DNA of 64,000 nucleotides from contig CM046307.1 of the NCBI GenBank assembly GCA_025267735.1, positions 61,685,395-61,749,394 on the forward strand, written 5' to 3'. Source of the stretch: Mactra quadrangularis (lineage: Eukaryota > Mollusca > Bivalvia > Venerida > Mactridae). Positions 31,004 to 43,963 of the stretch are shown here, piece by piece. Below the pieces are notes generated by a model that was given only the letters and a program-made list of their open reading frames with translations, was not told the origin of the DNA and did not search any database. A program made the position numbers and the translations under genes. Every line of letters begins with the position of its first letter. Position 1 is the first letter of the stretch.

Positions 31004-32692
31004 GTAAGTTTTTTATACTTAATTCTTTGGCCCCTTTATAATGCTGTACCAAAAGTTTATAGTTTTAGCTCTTCTACAGACCGCTTGAACTTTTTTGCAT
31101 GCTGTACCATACGATTACGGTTTCATTTCTTCTCGAAGCATCTTGAACTATATTTTAACAAGTAGGGGACTACCTATACTATCATGAATTCGACAATATA
31201 TAGAACATAATTTATTATTGAAATCATTGACAGCCGGTGCTGTACGATTCTAAAACAAAACACTATACATACCTACAAGGTATACTTAACGAAACTTCTA
31301 TTTTTTCCCGATTTCAATATTGTAGGGCATGTTTGAGTCCGATCGATAACGGATATATGTATAGTATCATACTGTAGTCTGCTTGCATGGTTTTATGCTA
31401 CCTAATCGATGCAAAACCGGTTTTGTCATGGATGCGTTACAAGATATTACAAGATTTCTAACAGCTTTGATTCAACAGAAAATTAGCAATTAGAAATCTT
31501 ATCGTTCACCGCTTTGCAAAAGACCTATGACAATGTTTCGTTCTTGAAGCGACATTCGAGCCATTTCTTGAATTTTCGATGTGCAACTGCATATCAACAC
31601 ACTATCGATTTTCACCCAAACTGACCACGTGGGGTTTTTTGCTCGAAATGCACGTGCCCATTTCCGCTTTTCAGCACATGCACGACAAAACTAATTTTGC
31701 ATCAATTAAAAAGCATGAAAACCATGTAAGCAGACGAAAGTATAGTCTTATACAACTTTCCATTAATCATAGGACATAACTGTTGAAAAATAACTTTGAA
31801 ATCGGCGTACTTAGAAGATCCGTTAAGTATATATTACTAAAAATAATTTGTTTTATCCATGTTCGATTTAGGACCAGTTTCCGATTATAGCTGATTTTTT
31901 TTCACAGATCCCTTGTAATACATGCATACTAAGTTAAGGTTTTACTCTATGAATAGTTCTGTTCTGTTCTGTTCTGTTCTGTTTTGTTCTTCAATGATTT
32001 GCTGTGCTCCACTCTTCTGTTCTGCTCCGTTCGATGGCTCTGCTATGCTCTGCTTTGCTTCACTCTACTGTGTTGTTCTGCTCCGTTTTGTTCTTTTATG
32101 CTCTTCTTTGCTCCTTTCAACTGTATTGTTCTGTTTTACCATTCTTTGCTCCACTTTAATGTTCAGTTCTGATATTAAAATTTATATTTGTTAAAATTAA
32201 TACTGTAAGCTGTTCATCTCTGTGCCGGTTTGTTCTGTGGTATCGACCGTTTGTTAAGGTTGATATCAAAATGTATTCTCTCAGTTGATGGCTGAATTAA
32301 AACATGAATAAATATTTAATAAAGTTAAGTAGCTTGCAAAAATCGCTTTCCATCCGGCAGTAAAATCATGTATATGTAATCAAAAATTAGTTTCCTGACG
32401 ACTGCCAAATTGGCCGGAAATTCGTCTTGTCTTGTCTAGTACAGCAAATATTCATAATTTTACACTGGATAGTTTAACAGAAGTAAAAAGTGACAAATTA
32501 TGAATTAAAACTTGGTCATTTATAATAATTATACAAAATAGTATCATAAAAATGTAGGAAATTTTGATACTGTGTCAAACTGATAATAAAATGTAGACAC
32601 TAAAATGATACTTAAGTGTTGAACGCAGGTGACTGTATCAAATGAACTTACTTCAGTAATACGGTATAATCATACATGTACAATTTCTTTCA
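31004..32692. other. Probable intron of the somatomedin-B gene
   Basis: Begins with the GTAAGT donor. It contains a pyrimidine-rich TTCTG/CTGCT low-complexity tract at about 31,955-32,165 that gives spurious Cys/Phe/Leu-rich ORFs. No exon supported. Confidence 0.45.
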
Positions 32693-32978
32693 TCCCGGAT
32701 CGGTAGCGCAGTTGGTCTCGCGTCTGTATTTGGAATCTGGTGTCCCGAAGGGGATACGGGTTCGAATCCCACCCGAGGAGGTTATACCCTTCAAAATTTG
32801 ACAATAATGTCAATTATCCTTCATTTATAAGGTACGTGGAGAAGTTTCCGACCTTGTGGAAGGGTAGGTGAGTACTGGTTATAGACAAGGGTACAGGAAA
32901 GCTAGGTTAGGTGCGCTTGACTCCGTGAAATAACCTAAAAATATATTGACACAGCCTTAAACTCAGTAAAAATTAATC
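32693..32978 (+). mobile_element. SINE, tRNA-derived head (family A)
   Basis: Head with A-box-like GGTAGCGCAGTTGGTCTCGC and perfect B box GGTTCGAATCCC at 32,759-32,770. The body matches 27,778-28,060 through TTGACAATAATGTCAAT, GTGGAAGGGTAGGT and GCTAGGTTAGGTGCGCT. Confidence 0.84.
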
Positions 32979-33329
32979 AACACAATTTCATACAGCGATG
33001 AGGATCTGCCTCTTTGTCAATTTCCTAAGATTACGGAACACCTTGTTGTATCAATGCTGCATGAACATATATTTCTGATGGAAAGTCATTTGGCAGACGT
33101 TTCATACATAAATTATTAAGTGAAAATGCCTTAATCAACATTACACTGCGCCTGCATAGTTTTAACATGCTTGGAAATAATTTTTGCATCAAGAAAAAAT
33201 CTCAAATCCATGCCTTGTCTGAATTCCTATTTTAATTGAAAACCAAAAGAGAACTATGTTCAAAATCCTTGGAAAAATAGACATAAATACAGCCTTTATT
33301 TTCATAGCTTTTACGATTTGTGCGTGGTT

Positions 33330-33420
33330 TAGAGATTATGACGTTGGATTGGTAATCATTGGATTGCCAGCTCCGCGTTGGTTTGAATCTCATTCAAAGC
33401 CTTCCCCATTGTTAATTGAC
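33330..33420 (+). mobile_element. Degenerate SINE head
   Basis: TATGACGTTGGATTGGTAAT and CTCCGCGTTGGTTTGAATCT match the - strand element at 40,497-40,616. Confidence 0.5.
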
Positions 33421-33785
33421 CAAGAAACTTTATCCTACTAGTTCAGTACTTGTGGACCAGGAAGCGGACTCAAAAGTTATTAAATAAAGTTGTAAGAACT
33501 TGTTTCAAATTTGAGCTAAAATAAATTAGTACCAAACTAAACTATGGAATTTGATTTTAATGTTTAAGCCGTCTTTCTTAATGGCATTCTTTACGCGAAC
33601 CTGTGGCGCTGTAAAGTTAGATTTGATATACTAGTATATAGTTATCATTAATCACATGTAAGTTTATTTATATCTTTGTTGTATCTGTTTATAGTTTCTA
33701 TAATCATAATGTCCGAATCGTTGAGTCAGTTGGTTAGTACTAATATTTCCATATCACTTTTTAAAATAGTTATTGTTCGTTTTAT

Positions 33786-33898
33786 CTCAACTGTCAAAAC
33801 ATGAATAATTTCACGGTGACTTCATGCTCTTTGTCTAACACTCGTGACAGTGTGTAATTATTCACCGTAGAATTATTCAAACTTTGACAGTTGAGAAA
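33786..33898. mobile_element. Short MITE
   Basis: Terminal inverted repeats CTCAACTGTCAAA and TTTGACAGTTGAG, continuing inward with TGAATAATTTCACGGTGA and its near complement. Confidence 0.7.
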
Positions 33899-33959
33899 AA
33901 AATGGATTATAAAGTGTTGTTTAAAGTCTGCTTCCATAAACATGTTCAGCCGATTTGAT

Positions 33960-34142
33960 CATTTTGAGTAATAATCCCTGGTCGTTGAAATCATTTTCAG
34001 ACGGGTGATTCCTCACAGTTACCATTTAACAACTGGATAGAGTGGAACAGCTTTAATTTTTTGCTCGAGGAAATTAGCAGTTCCTCTAGTGGGGATCCAA
34101 ATTTTTGCCTAAACGTTCGTCCTTCCACAGGACTACTGTTCC
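33960..34142 (-). mobile_element. SINE, family B
   Basis: On the - strand, GAACAGTAGTCCTGTGGAAG and CTGCTAATTTCCTCGAGCAA match the head and core of the SINE at 43,964-44,228. Degraded. Confidence 0.55.
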
Positions 34143-36404
34143 TACATTTTTGTATGTGCATGTATGATATTACATGGAATTTACTGTTTACTCGTTGGTA
34201 CAATCTTTTTTGTTCAGCACAATAGTATATTGGCAGTTCATTAGTTATATTACTTTTTCTAGATTTTAAATCGAGCACACTTAAACGTAGAAAGCAAAGT
34301 GGCTTGACATGTCCATTATGTATGTAATGCATGTTTTAATGTAATAACTCCAAGGTTTTAAGTCAGTATTCAATCATTCATGCCTGCTGTAAATGAATAT
34401 AATCGTGTCGTGGTTGTAAGCATCTCCTTTAACTTCGCCTTGAATTAATTAATTTGATTATTCAATTAACTTTCATTATTTGGCTTGTCTGCAAAAGTGT
34501 TACACATTTTAAGGAGATAATGAGGCGATAAGTTGTTGACTACAGTAACATGTCACTATTTCGGTCATCAGATTCGATGGTATTAATATCGGGACGATAG
34601 TTTTACGGAGAACTTTTATCTTCTCAAATAAAGCAATTGAGCCATAATTTTGGGGCATAAAAATGGTCAAAATTCACATGATTTTGTAATAACCAAGGTG
34701 GTATTTATATCAGAATTTGACTGTATTATATTTAATTACACCTACATGTGATTAATACAATTGTTATTTATGTGCACACACAATAGTCTTAGTTAAGCGC
34801 TTCTAAGGAGTGGTCAATTTGTTCTGTGTCTAGTATTAAGGTTACTTGACCTTGTGATTCAGTACTAAAATGTTCATGACCTAATGACCTCTCCACGCCT
34901 TCATTATAAAATTACTATAATGAAGAGCTCTGATTTAGATCCATAATTGCATTCGTATAAGATTACATTTATTTAATTAATACTTGAGATATATATTTGC
35001 CTTCTGAAATCATGCAACTTCCTGTACGAACTCTTGGACAACATTACGCGATGGACTTAAGCATTTAATACTGAATTAGCGATAGGCATACGTTTACATA
35101 GTGCATGTAGTGGTTTTCAATTTAAATGACCCACTTAGGGGTGGGAATTCATATACCTGACTTGCACGACTCATACATAGATGTGTGTGGACCAGTCAAT
35201 ATTTCCATCCCACATGTCCGTGGACAAGTAATATTTGTGAGCTAAAATAAACTACATGTATATACATTGTACATTTAGAGTAGTTGAACTTAATAATGTG
35301 GGTGTCTCAATGCTTCAATGAGCTATATATGTGTCAATAATTTATCATTACTTACAGTATGTATTTTATATATCACAGTTTTTAATATTAAGTTATGACT
35401 ACTGATATTAGGCCAAGGGCATTTTCATCCCACGCAAGTTGATTTTTTTATTTCGATTTCACTCGTCCATGGACAAGTGGAAAAACACTTTGACTTCCAT
35501 ACCTCTGGTCACTGGGAGAAACCATGCGGTTATTAACCATCATTACAATGAACAATTTTATATTTAAGCAATCCCTAAGGAACCTTAAGAAAAAGCCATG
35601 TATGTGAATGGGTTATAAACGTTATAATACTCATATTAACTAACCAAGTCTAATGTTGTCTGGCACTGTTCCATAAAACATTTAGATATATAAATATATT
35701 CACTATGGATATAAAAACTATATGATATAATTGTCATGACATGAAAATGACAAATATTCGGATAAACAAATAAATGTATAAATCAAGGACGATATGATAT
35801 TACGACATTGTCTGGTTCCTAGTCGTACTTTGACGACTATAAGTTCGTCAAGCAAAGCAGAATAATGGCGAAGACTGATGTATTGTGCAAGGTATCGGAT
35901 AGTTCTGTTTTCAATTGAACATTTCTCTATATATAGGTTTAAATCAAAGGAACTTGGCACAAAAATTACAATGGATGCCTTATTTTAGATGTTCAGTTAA
36001 ATTCATGCCAAAAAAGGTATTCGAAATTCAGACGAGAAAAGTCAACGTCCGAATCGTGCCTACTTTGCAGACATGGTTTTTGGTTATTTGTTCGCTAAAT
36101 TTAAATGCAAAAAGAAAAATCAAATTCGAATTACCCATATAATACCTAATTGACCAGCGTCAGAAATGTTCATGCAAAATAAAGAGAAAATAAAATAAAA
36201 ATGTGTAATCTGAAGATGTCGCCATTAGTGTGCTTTGCCTGACCCAATAACGGTAATGGTATGGGGCAGGTAATCCAGACTAATTATAACACAACATGTC
36301 TATGTTATTGTGTAAGAGTTTAAATGTAGAAATCCCACTTGTAGGTATCTGCCTATTTTATGAAATCCCAAATTGTATTGTGTACTTGCCTATTTTAAGC
36401 ACAT
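34143..36404. other. Non-coding stretch
   Basis: AT-rich. Two loosely similar ATCCCAC...TCCRTGGACAAGT segments at about 35,205 and 35,420 suggest a decayed repeat pair. No gene or clear mobile element. Confidence 0.4.
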
Positions 36405-36405
36405 A

Positions 36406-36610
36406 GCCACCCGCCTTGCTCAATGGATAGCATACATGTCTACTGATCGAGGGGTCGTAGGTTCGATTACCAGACGGTGCATACTTACGTGGAGCTTGGT
36501 CATGAAATATTTTCTACGACCATTCTCCCATCCATCACTTGTAATGCTGGAAATATTATTCGTGTTGCCAGTTGTAGAAAAAGCGGACTTCACTTGGGGA
36601 GATCTTTAAC
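36406..36610 (+). mobile_element. SINE, tRNA-derived head (family D)
   Basis: Head TTGCTCAATGGATAGCATAC with TACTGATCGAGGGGTCG and B-box-like GGTTCGATTACC, then GGTGCATACTTACGTGGA. It matches 40,617-40,905. Confidence 0.72.
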
Positions 36611-39600
36611 GTTGATAATATCGTATAATATCGTCACAAGCGTTATATTACCCTATATATGCCTCGTACGTTAGGCAGAATTTAGATACTTCTGACGTAA
36701 ACATGTAAATTGATATTTTATATTTTAACAATTTGGGTTTAATTACATACGACATCAACAGTTAATTAATGTTACATACAACTATATTGTTACCTATCTA
36801 AGTTTTCATCGTTTGAAACAAAACAGCGTGTCTATAGACAGCTTAATAATGATATTGATGTATAATACAGTATAGTATGTTCAAAAGAGAACCTCCTTAT
36901 TAAAGTCGTATAACCCTACTTTGTTGCAATATTTTAAGACGTGTTGACAGGGTTAGATACACTTGATTTTGAAACCCCTCGACTTGACCTTCTGTCCGTT
37001 TTAATACAGTGGATGAATTTCAAAATACTGTCAATTTTAGACTGTTCGTGTGTCAGCGGGCAACGAGGCAAGAATGCCTGCAAAAAATAGCCATTGGCGA
37101 AAATGCTCCTTTTCAGCCTCCAATTTGCTCTTTCGAAGATGCGTTTCATAAACATAAGCTCTTCTATGTTAAACTCCGAGTAAATTAAATGTGTATTATT
37201 CTATGTTTGAGTTGGCATTTCAGTCTCTGGTAGGATCTTTGTCTGCAAAAACAGCTTAGCGGAGTTATATTGTCTCATTTTAAATCTAGTAGCCTGAATC
37301 TAAACAAAAAATTAAGTAGAACGGTAATTAGTGGTCACGTTCGAAAAGTAAATGTATGCTTTAGTTTGGATGATGATTTCTGTAGCTTACTCGAATTGAT
37401 GACTTTTGAGTAATGATGATAAGAAATCAAAGGGCTGGAAGCACCAAACGAACGGTTTATATTTAAAGTTAGGAACAGAACCAAAGACCAACAAATGTTA
37501 AAGAATGATAAGGGAGTAGATTTTCAAAATAGTAACATAAAACTATTAAAGTCGTTCAAAAACGGTCCATGTTGTTATGGAAACCATACTTTTGTAATAC
37601 ATAGTCTTATATTAAGGAGTATTCCCGTTTAACATATTTTAGAAAATTTTATATTGTTTTGCTCAACTGGCCACGACTCACTGTATGTTTGGGCTCTAAC
37701 ACTTCTTTGGCAGCACTCCTCACGTAGATGAAATTTGGGAGGTCTATCTACATCACCCGAGCCTTTAGACGTATGAGCCATTAAAAATGTGTACTTTTTA
37801 CAAGATAAAACATCCCGACCGGTAAAAATTGTACTTAAAATCGTGATAAAATTAACGCTGTCTGTCATATTTTTTTCATAAAATGTAGTCAGTTTTAATG
37901 ATAATTTTGATAATGTCCCCACATGAGCAGTAATGTAACACTTAAATTATCAATTTAAATGGGAAAAAAATGGGAAAAAAAATAATACAAAAAAATCAGT
38001 ACGCGACAAGAAATATAATACAGTGCCTATTAAACGTGCTTAGACAAAAATCTTGTGATAAGATAAACCTATTTACATGAACAAATAACAAGTAACAAAG
38101 AGTCATCTGAGCAAATTACAAAATCTGGATAAATTCGTTTATCAGCATATGTTACAACTTCATTATGTTACATGAAATAAGTTTGATTATCGGAACTATT
38201 TCATTTCGAGTTAAGATGCAAGGACTTTCATGTTGAGATGAGACTCAACTTTTAACGCTATATTATACCTGCCGGAAATTAAATGTTGTTTTCTGCTCTC
38301 ATGGGCTTAAATCGGACGCACGTCCGAGCGCTTCATCTTATACGAGAAGACGCGTATCTTTTGTTGAAATTTCTTATAAATATACTATGAAATTTAGGGT
38401 CCACGTAGAAGGACTTTAGTGGTACACAGAAGAATTTCAATGATTAAAAAAATTACTACAAAACGATTTTATACGGTTATGTTTGACTTATTTTCTCAGT
38501 AAATCATACTTTCTTTGCAGATTGCTGTTTAAAGATCCCCCCCCCCAAAAAAAATCGATTGTATATTTCATATGTCACACCGGATTAGGTTGTTAATGCT
38601 TAAAGCCACTATATGAAGATATATTTACAAACAGCCATGAAGTTATCATAATAAAACATGTATTAAAGACACAATTAACAGTTCAAACCATTCTGCTTTC
38701 TACAAAGTGTCCAATTCTTAAAAAAGTAGGGTACTTTTATAAGAGCACACTATATTAATTGACACGCTGATGTTTAATATACCTGATCCAACATAGTTTA
38801 AAAGCTTAATTATGTAAGTTTTTTTCTCTAATAAGACTTCATCTTTAACATATTGTGATCAAAACTATTGTTTCAAGTATTGACAACAGAATTCTACTTT
38901 CGGTTTCGATCTACTTTGAGATACAATAAATAACATAAACATGTCTTAGCAATATTTGCATTTATTTAAAAAAATCTTGTTTATTAGAGGTGTTTCAAAA
39001 AGATAAATGTCTATTTTCTTTGCAGTCGAAAAACAGTGTTAATTTTGATATAGGGATTGTAATAGTAATAAAATACTTAGAACATGTACAAGTACTTGCA
39101 GTATGCATTATCTGTTTCTCCAAACGTCATATGTCCAATAAATTTTCGAGGGCATCATATGAAGTTGTGTAGACCAGTTTCGTTAAATATCATTTTATTT
39201 TAATGACCATACGAGGTTTATTTTAATCCAAATTTAAATGTAATTTTACGTATGTAATAATGTTAATACTCCCTCTCAGTATTATTATGTTGATGAAGCT
39301 GGAGTTGTGAAGTGTGTAATGTTGAACATTAATATAATAAAGACAAATCAACCAGTCATATTACAGCTATTTTATTCGATAACAAATGTTTACTTAAGGT
39401 CGTATAACAGGTCATGTGTATGAATGTACATGCCAACTTAATAGGTGAATAAGATGATGGTCATACATCAATTTACTGATTTAAATAGACCACTTTTGCT
39501 TCAATATTTTTACAGAATATAATTATAAGGATCGAAGGACTGACTTTTTAATGCGTTTTTTGACGATTTGAAGTCTTAAAATTAAATATAAGCATAAAAG

Positions 39601-39751
39601 GGTCAGTATATTCAAATCGTTCCTCTATCAAGACCATTTATTTTAAGGTCCTAACAGTGGTACTTTACAATATAACACAATCAAACCCCAAAACTCTGCT
39701 TGCGTATTTAGCCGACACTAACTAAGCAGCAGTAGCCTGTTCAATTACACA
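36611..39751. other. Non-coding stretch
   Basis: AT-rich, with a C11-13/A8 homopolymer junction near 38,540. I see no exon, inverted-repeat pair or tandem array. Confidence 0.4.
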
Positions 39752-40030
39752 AAACGTTACAGAACGTTACATAACGATACATTCGGAACTCCTCGGCCAT
39801 TTGCTGCGAATAATCTAATCTAATACACAAATATGCGATCGTTAAGGCAATGAGTAATGTTTTAAAATTTACGGACTAAAAACGAAACATCACTCAATAC
39901 CTAAACGATCATATAATTGTTGACTTCAACACCGGTAGTTTCAAAATAGCGTCTAAATATGTCCGAGATTATTCGCAGCGAATAGCCGAGGAGTTCCGAA
40001 TGTATCGTTACGGAACGTTTCGTTACGTTC
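39752..40030. mobile_element. MITE with 60-bp inverted arms
   Basis: Left arm AACGATACATTCGGAACTCC, TCGGCCAT, TGCGAATAATCT and right arm AGATTATTCGCAGCGAAT, CCGAGGAGTTCCGAATGTAT, CGTT are inverted copies around a spacer of about 140 bp. Confidence 0.8.
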
Positions 40031-40496
40031 GCGGAAACTGAACGCAGGGTCGATATGGTTCCTTGGCAAAACACTCTATATACCAATCGATTTTTACTCA
40101 GACCGTGCTGGGCGCCTATGGTCGAGACACTTAGCATTGCGTGTTTACATTGTTGGTCTGGGTGCATATTGTTTGGGGAAAATGTATAAAAAAGAGTTGT
40201 ATAACTTTAATTTTTGTATAATATAAAACCGTATGAAGTTGCTTAATGTCGTTATAGCATGCACTCTTTCATCAAGATATTATATCACGTAATATTAAGA
40301 TGTAAACATGATACATACATGATATATTAGATATTCATTGTAACATGGTATACAGTGCCCTCCAAAAGTCATTGGAATGACAAATTAGACCGTTGTACTA
40401 GCTTAGTTTATAGTAATTTATTTAAGCTCGATTGTGAAACAAGGTCTTACAACTTATATTAATCACTTTCGAGTCCGCTAACTGATCCCCCAGTAC

Positions 40497-40616
40497 TGAG
40501 CTAGTAGGTTAAAATTTCTTGCTCAAGGAAACAACAGGGTAGTAGGTTTTGATGGGATACTAACCAACGCGGAGCTTGCTTTTCAATGATTACCGGTCCA
40601 ACGTCGTAACAGCTCG
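40497..40616 (-). mobile_element. SINE, family E
   Basis: On the - strand: GTTACGACGTTGGACCGGTA, CTCCGCGTTGGTTAGTATCC and TCCTTGAGCAAGAAATTT, a tRNA-like head plus core. Confidence 0.6.
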
Positions 40617-40905
40617 ACCCCGCCTATTAGTTCAGTCTGTAGCACGCCGGACTACTGATCGAGGGGTCGTGGATTTGATATCCGGACGGGGCATACTTTC
40701 GTGGAATATTTTCTATAGGCATTCTCGCTCCTACCACTGGGTCTGATATTAAATCATGTAGGATTATCACTGACAGAAGTATGTGTCAAGCAACGGGCAA
40801 ACAGCTAAATCCAGAGATTTACCCTTTCCAGGAACGGTCAGTTAGTTAACTGACCACCGTAATATATGCTCAAATGTGTTGCTACGGCGTTAAACCCAAC
40901 AACAT
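40617..40905 (+). mobile_element. SINE, tRNA-derived head (family D), longest copy
   Basis: Head TTAGTTCAGTCTGTAGCACG and B-box-like GGATTTGATATCC, body ACAGCTAAATCCAGAGATTT, tail GTTGCTACGGCGTTAAACCC with A-rich end. Fragments of its 3' half occur at 16,220, 18,298, 48,376 and 53,600. Confidence 0.75.
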
Positions 40906-41712
40906 GAAAATTGAAAAATTAAATTTAAAAAAAAATACTATGCATACCGCTAGCAGTTTTACTATTATTAAAGCATATTCATATACCATAGTTTGAATCG
41001 AAGGTTAATAAATGCGGAATTTGGATTTCGCTCATATGTCTCCAAAAGTGCCTCTATTTATCATAAAAACAGGTTGTCCGAGAACTTTTAGAGGGCACGG
41101 TATACATTGTATATATATGAGGTAATACAAGGCTATGGTAGGTGTATTAACCTATTTACAAAAATACCTGTTGATTCTTCACATCGTTAGTCAAAGATTT
41201 CTAATGTAAAAAAGATATTTATCTTACTTTGATATAAAAATTAAAATTTATAGTAATTAATGATGCTTTTCTCCGCTTTGTCGACACTTTTTGGTTATAT
41301 CGAGACAATCTGTCATATCACACCGTAGACTGTATTACCTGCCCCTAACCACTATCGTTAGTGAGGTATCTACTGTAATACCTGTACTAAGTTCCTTTGA
41401 TTTAAGCCTATATAGTGAGAAATGTTTATTCGATAACAGCATTTTCCGATACCTTGTACAATAGATCGGGCACCGCCATTATACTGCTTTTCCTGACGTT
41501 CTTTTACCAATCAAAGTACGACTCGGAACTAGTCAAATCACACTGCTTCCGTACCGCTGGCGATCTTACACCGCTTTTGTGTTTCGAGAAACTCGGATCT
41601 CTAGATAGATTTATTTATATATTATATTAAGGAACATGTTTTAATAACAACTACTTCAAGCATTCAGAAAATACAGTATCTTTTGTATTTCAATTTAATA
41701 CAAATTCTAATA

Positions 41713-41932
41713 CAGTGACATCCAAACGTCTTTAAACAAAATCCTGTTTTAGGAATAATTGATTCACATTTACTCATAAAAAATAGTAATTTCAAAATCA
41801 ATAGTAGATCTAACCAACCTTTCAACAAATAATTCAAACTATGTTTCACGAATAAGCTAAAATTAAAGGACTAATTATCCAATTTTTCTCATAACTTCAT
41901 TTGTCCAAAAACTTTTCGAAGGAGCTGTAAAA
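41713..41932. mobile_element. Tc1-like MITE
   Basis: Left end TACAGTGACATCCAAACGTC and complement of right end TACAGCTCCTTCGAAAAGTT, followed inward by TTGGACAAA-like sequence, are inverted repeats. A lone left end of the same family is at 43,829. Confidence 0.62.
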
Positions 41933-42422
41933 CACATGTTGTTGTGGTTTGTTTGTTTGTTTGGGTTTTACGGCGCACCAACACAAAAAGGTCATATCGC
42001 GCCGAAAGCAATCAATGATACTATTGATTCAAACGAAATTAAAGATGTAAAGCTCTAGTCTTGTTGTGGATCTCTATACTTGACGCAATAGAATAAGTCA
42101 TGAACTGATTGCTGACACCGGCAAAACAAAAACACTGATAATAACTAACCTGTTTGGTGTGGAAATGTGAACCATATGTTTAGTTTCATTATAGGCCAAT
42201 TGACCTTAATTACCATGTGAATGAGCTACACTTCTTAACTAATTGCCGAAACGAACTAGTAATTATGTAACATCAGTTGGGATGAATGAAACGGGAATGT
42301 GTTTCTTAGTCGTATAAGAATTAGTCTAAGCCCATTTGATTTTGTTTGTAATTTCTAATGCATATTTAACACTATCCCGATATCTGAGTCGATGCGAATT
42401 TTTACAATTTTCTTCTTAAAAC
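41933..42422. other. Non-coding, with a repeat end at 41,945-42,010
   Basis: GTTTGTTTGTTTGGGTTTTA then CGGCGCACCAACACAA looks like the - strand 3' end of a SINE or similar element. The rest is unremarkable. Confidence 0.4.
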
Positions 42423-42850
42423 CGTAACATATTTGTGATGTGGTATTGCCACCGTGAGTGTATGCCCCGGTGCGACCCGGTACGACCCGCTGAATTGTAG
42501 CCGTTGGTCCAAGATGAACTGGGAAGATTCATGTGTCCCAACAAGAAGTCACAATATCTCCCCCTTGGACACAGGCCATGCTGGTTAACTACAATTCACC
42601 CGGTGGTCTTATGGTGGAGAGATGAATCATGCCGGAAGAGGTACGGCGATGCTCCGGATATCACCGGATTGGTTTCACTCCCCGGTAAATCCCGGTTGTA
42701 TGTAAATTTTAAACATTATCGGGACCGCTGTCTAATGCTCGCCAATCTACACAGTGTATGACACTTAAATGTGGTTCTTCACGGTGTCGCTACGGTTGTA
42801 TTCCCGGTTTGCCTCGGTGTCCTAACTAGGACATGCAGATGCTGTACAGT
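42423..42850. other. GC-richer segment of unknown origin
   Basis: Much richer in G+C than its surroundings, with CCGGTGCGACCCGGTACGAC, CACCCGGTGG and CCCGGTAAATCCCGGTTG. It spans an 85-codon ORF (42504-42761) with no domain I recognise. Likely part of a transposable element; not annotated as a gene. Confidence 0.4.
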
Positions 42851-43006
42851 GTGAACTAGGCATTACCGATAAGCATACAATGAAGCCGAGAATTATCGAC
42901 CGTCTCAAAAATGTATTTAGTCCGTTACTTTTTGTCAAATTTTCTTTGAAATCCAGGGTTCGTGGGTACCAAATCACCAAACGGTATATACATATTGTAA
43001 AACCTT

Positions 43007-43140
43007 ATTCAACTGTCAGTGACTCATACATTATCCCGGCTGATTTAAATACTCGATATTTATTAGTTCATCCCCAAACATTTACATTGATAACTATCTT
43101 AATCGATAGTGAGTACGACAGTACCGCAGTGAGTATTTAA
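43007..43140. mobile_element. MITE fragment related to 26,677-26,797
   Basis: TTCAACTGTCAGTGACTCAT and CCGGCTGATTTAAATACTCG match one arm; GTGAGTATTTAATGC marks the remains of the other. Confidence 0.55.
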
Positions 43141-43200
43141 TGCTTGTCACATATTGCAATAATTTTATAAGAAAGAAACAATTAACATGCCAGCAAATAT

Positions 43201-43278
43201 AGAAACTAAGAAATATAAGGTTCAAAAGACATCTTTACCGTAAATAATGTCTTTTGAACCTTACATTTCTAAGTTTCT
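43201..43278. repeat. 78-nt near-perfect hairpin
   Basis: Arms 43,201-43,231 and 43,248-43,278 are complementary at 29 of 31 positions (one of the two mismatches could be G-U in RNA), with a 16-nt loop. Size and shape resemble a microRNA precursor, but a tiny palindromic element is equally possible. Confidence 0.75.
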
Positions 43279-43828
43279 ACGTGAAAAGTGAAGAAAAGAT
43301 TTACGCGGACACGAGAAAACATAATCCATTCGAACATATTAAATGACTGGCGAGCTTTTCAAGTGTGTCGAAAGGATTCGCGGAAATGAGTTAATATAAA
43401 ACGCTGATATTTCGTGTGTTTATAAAAAAAATTGTTTACATGGTTTGGAAAAAGATGCCTTTTCTATGTAACTTTTAACAAATATTGGCTGTACAATGAT
43501 TGCACGAAAAAGCCAAAAAATGTCGGCAGTAGAAATCGAAAGGATTTTTGCCCATTGCTACAAAAAATACCCATCACAATATCACGGCGTTGAGACGCCG
43601 TGAAACAAATACATGTAGACATGTTCAATCGTTTCAAATAACGACTGCAAAAATAGAACAGTTGTTAAACTACTTGTTTGCGTTTGACATTTTATAATCT
43701 TGTCTACACAGAAAACATACATGTGTTCGTCATGTCTTATCATATATTACACTGTAGTAATATTACAATACAAATATATACGTGTTAAAATATCAAAATA
43801 CTCATCCATCATGTTAATAACAATATAC

Positions 43829-43963
43829 AGAGCCTCCGAAAAGTCGTTGGACAAAATCCTGTTTGTTGGATAAACCAATGTACAACTAATACGCTTGAAA
43901 AAAATAAAATAAAAAGTGTGATCTATCTAAGCAAATTTCAAAGTCATCAGATTATGTATGTAC
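43829..43963. mobile_element. Single end of a Tc1-like MITE
   Basis: TACAGAGCCTCCGAAAAGTC and GTTGGACAAAATCCTGTTT match the terminal repeat of the element at 41,713-41,932. The other end was not found. Confidence 0.45.

Larger units (their letters stand above)
40351..41102. mobile_element. Tc1-like non-autonomous element carrying two SINEs
   Basis: Ends TACAGTGCCCTCCAAAAGTC and the complement of AACTTTTAGAGGGCACGGTA are inverted repeats of the CAGTGCCCTCCA type known from Tc1/mariner elements. Inside are a - strand SINE head (40,497-40,616) directly abutting a + strand SINE (40,617-40,905). Confidence 0.68.

Noticed and set aside
31922..32194. Cys/Phe-rich 90-codon ORF
   Set aside because: Produced by a pyrimidine-rich low-complexity tract.
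35205..35520. Possible inverted element with TCCRTGGACAAGT words
   Set aside because: Orientation and boundaries were inconsistent; only a loose repeat pair could be defended.
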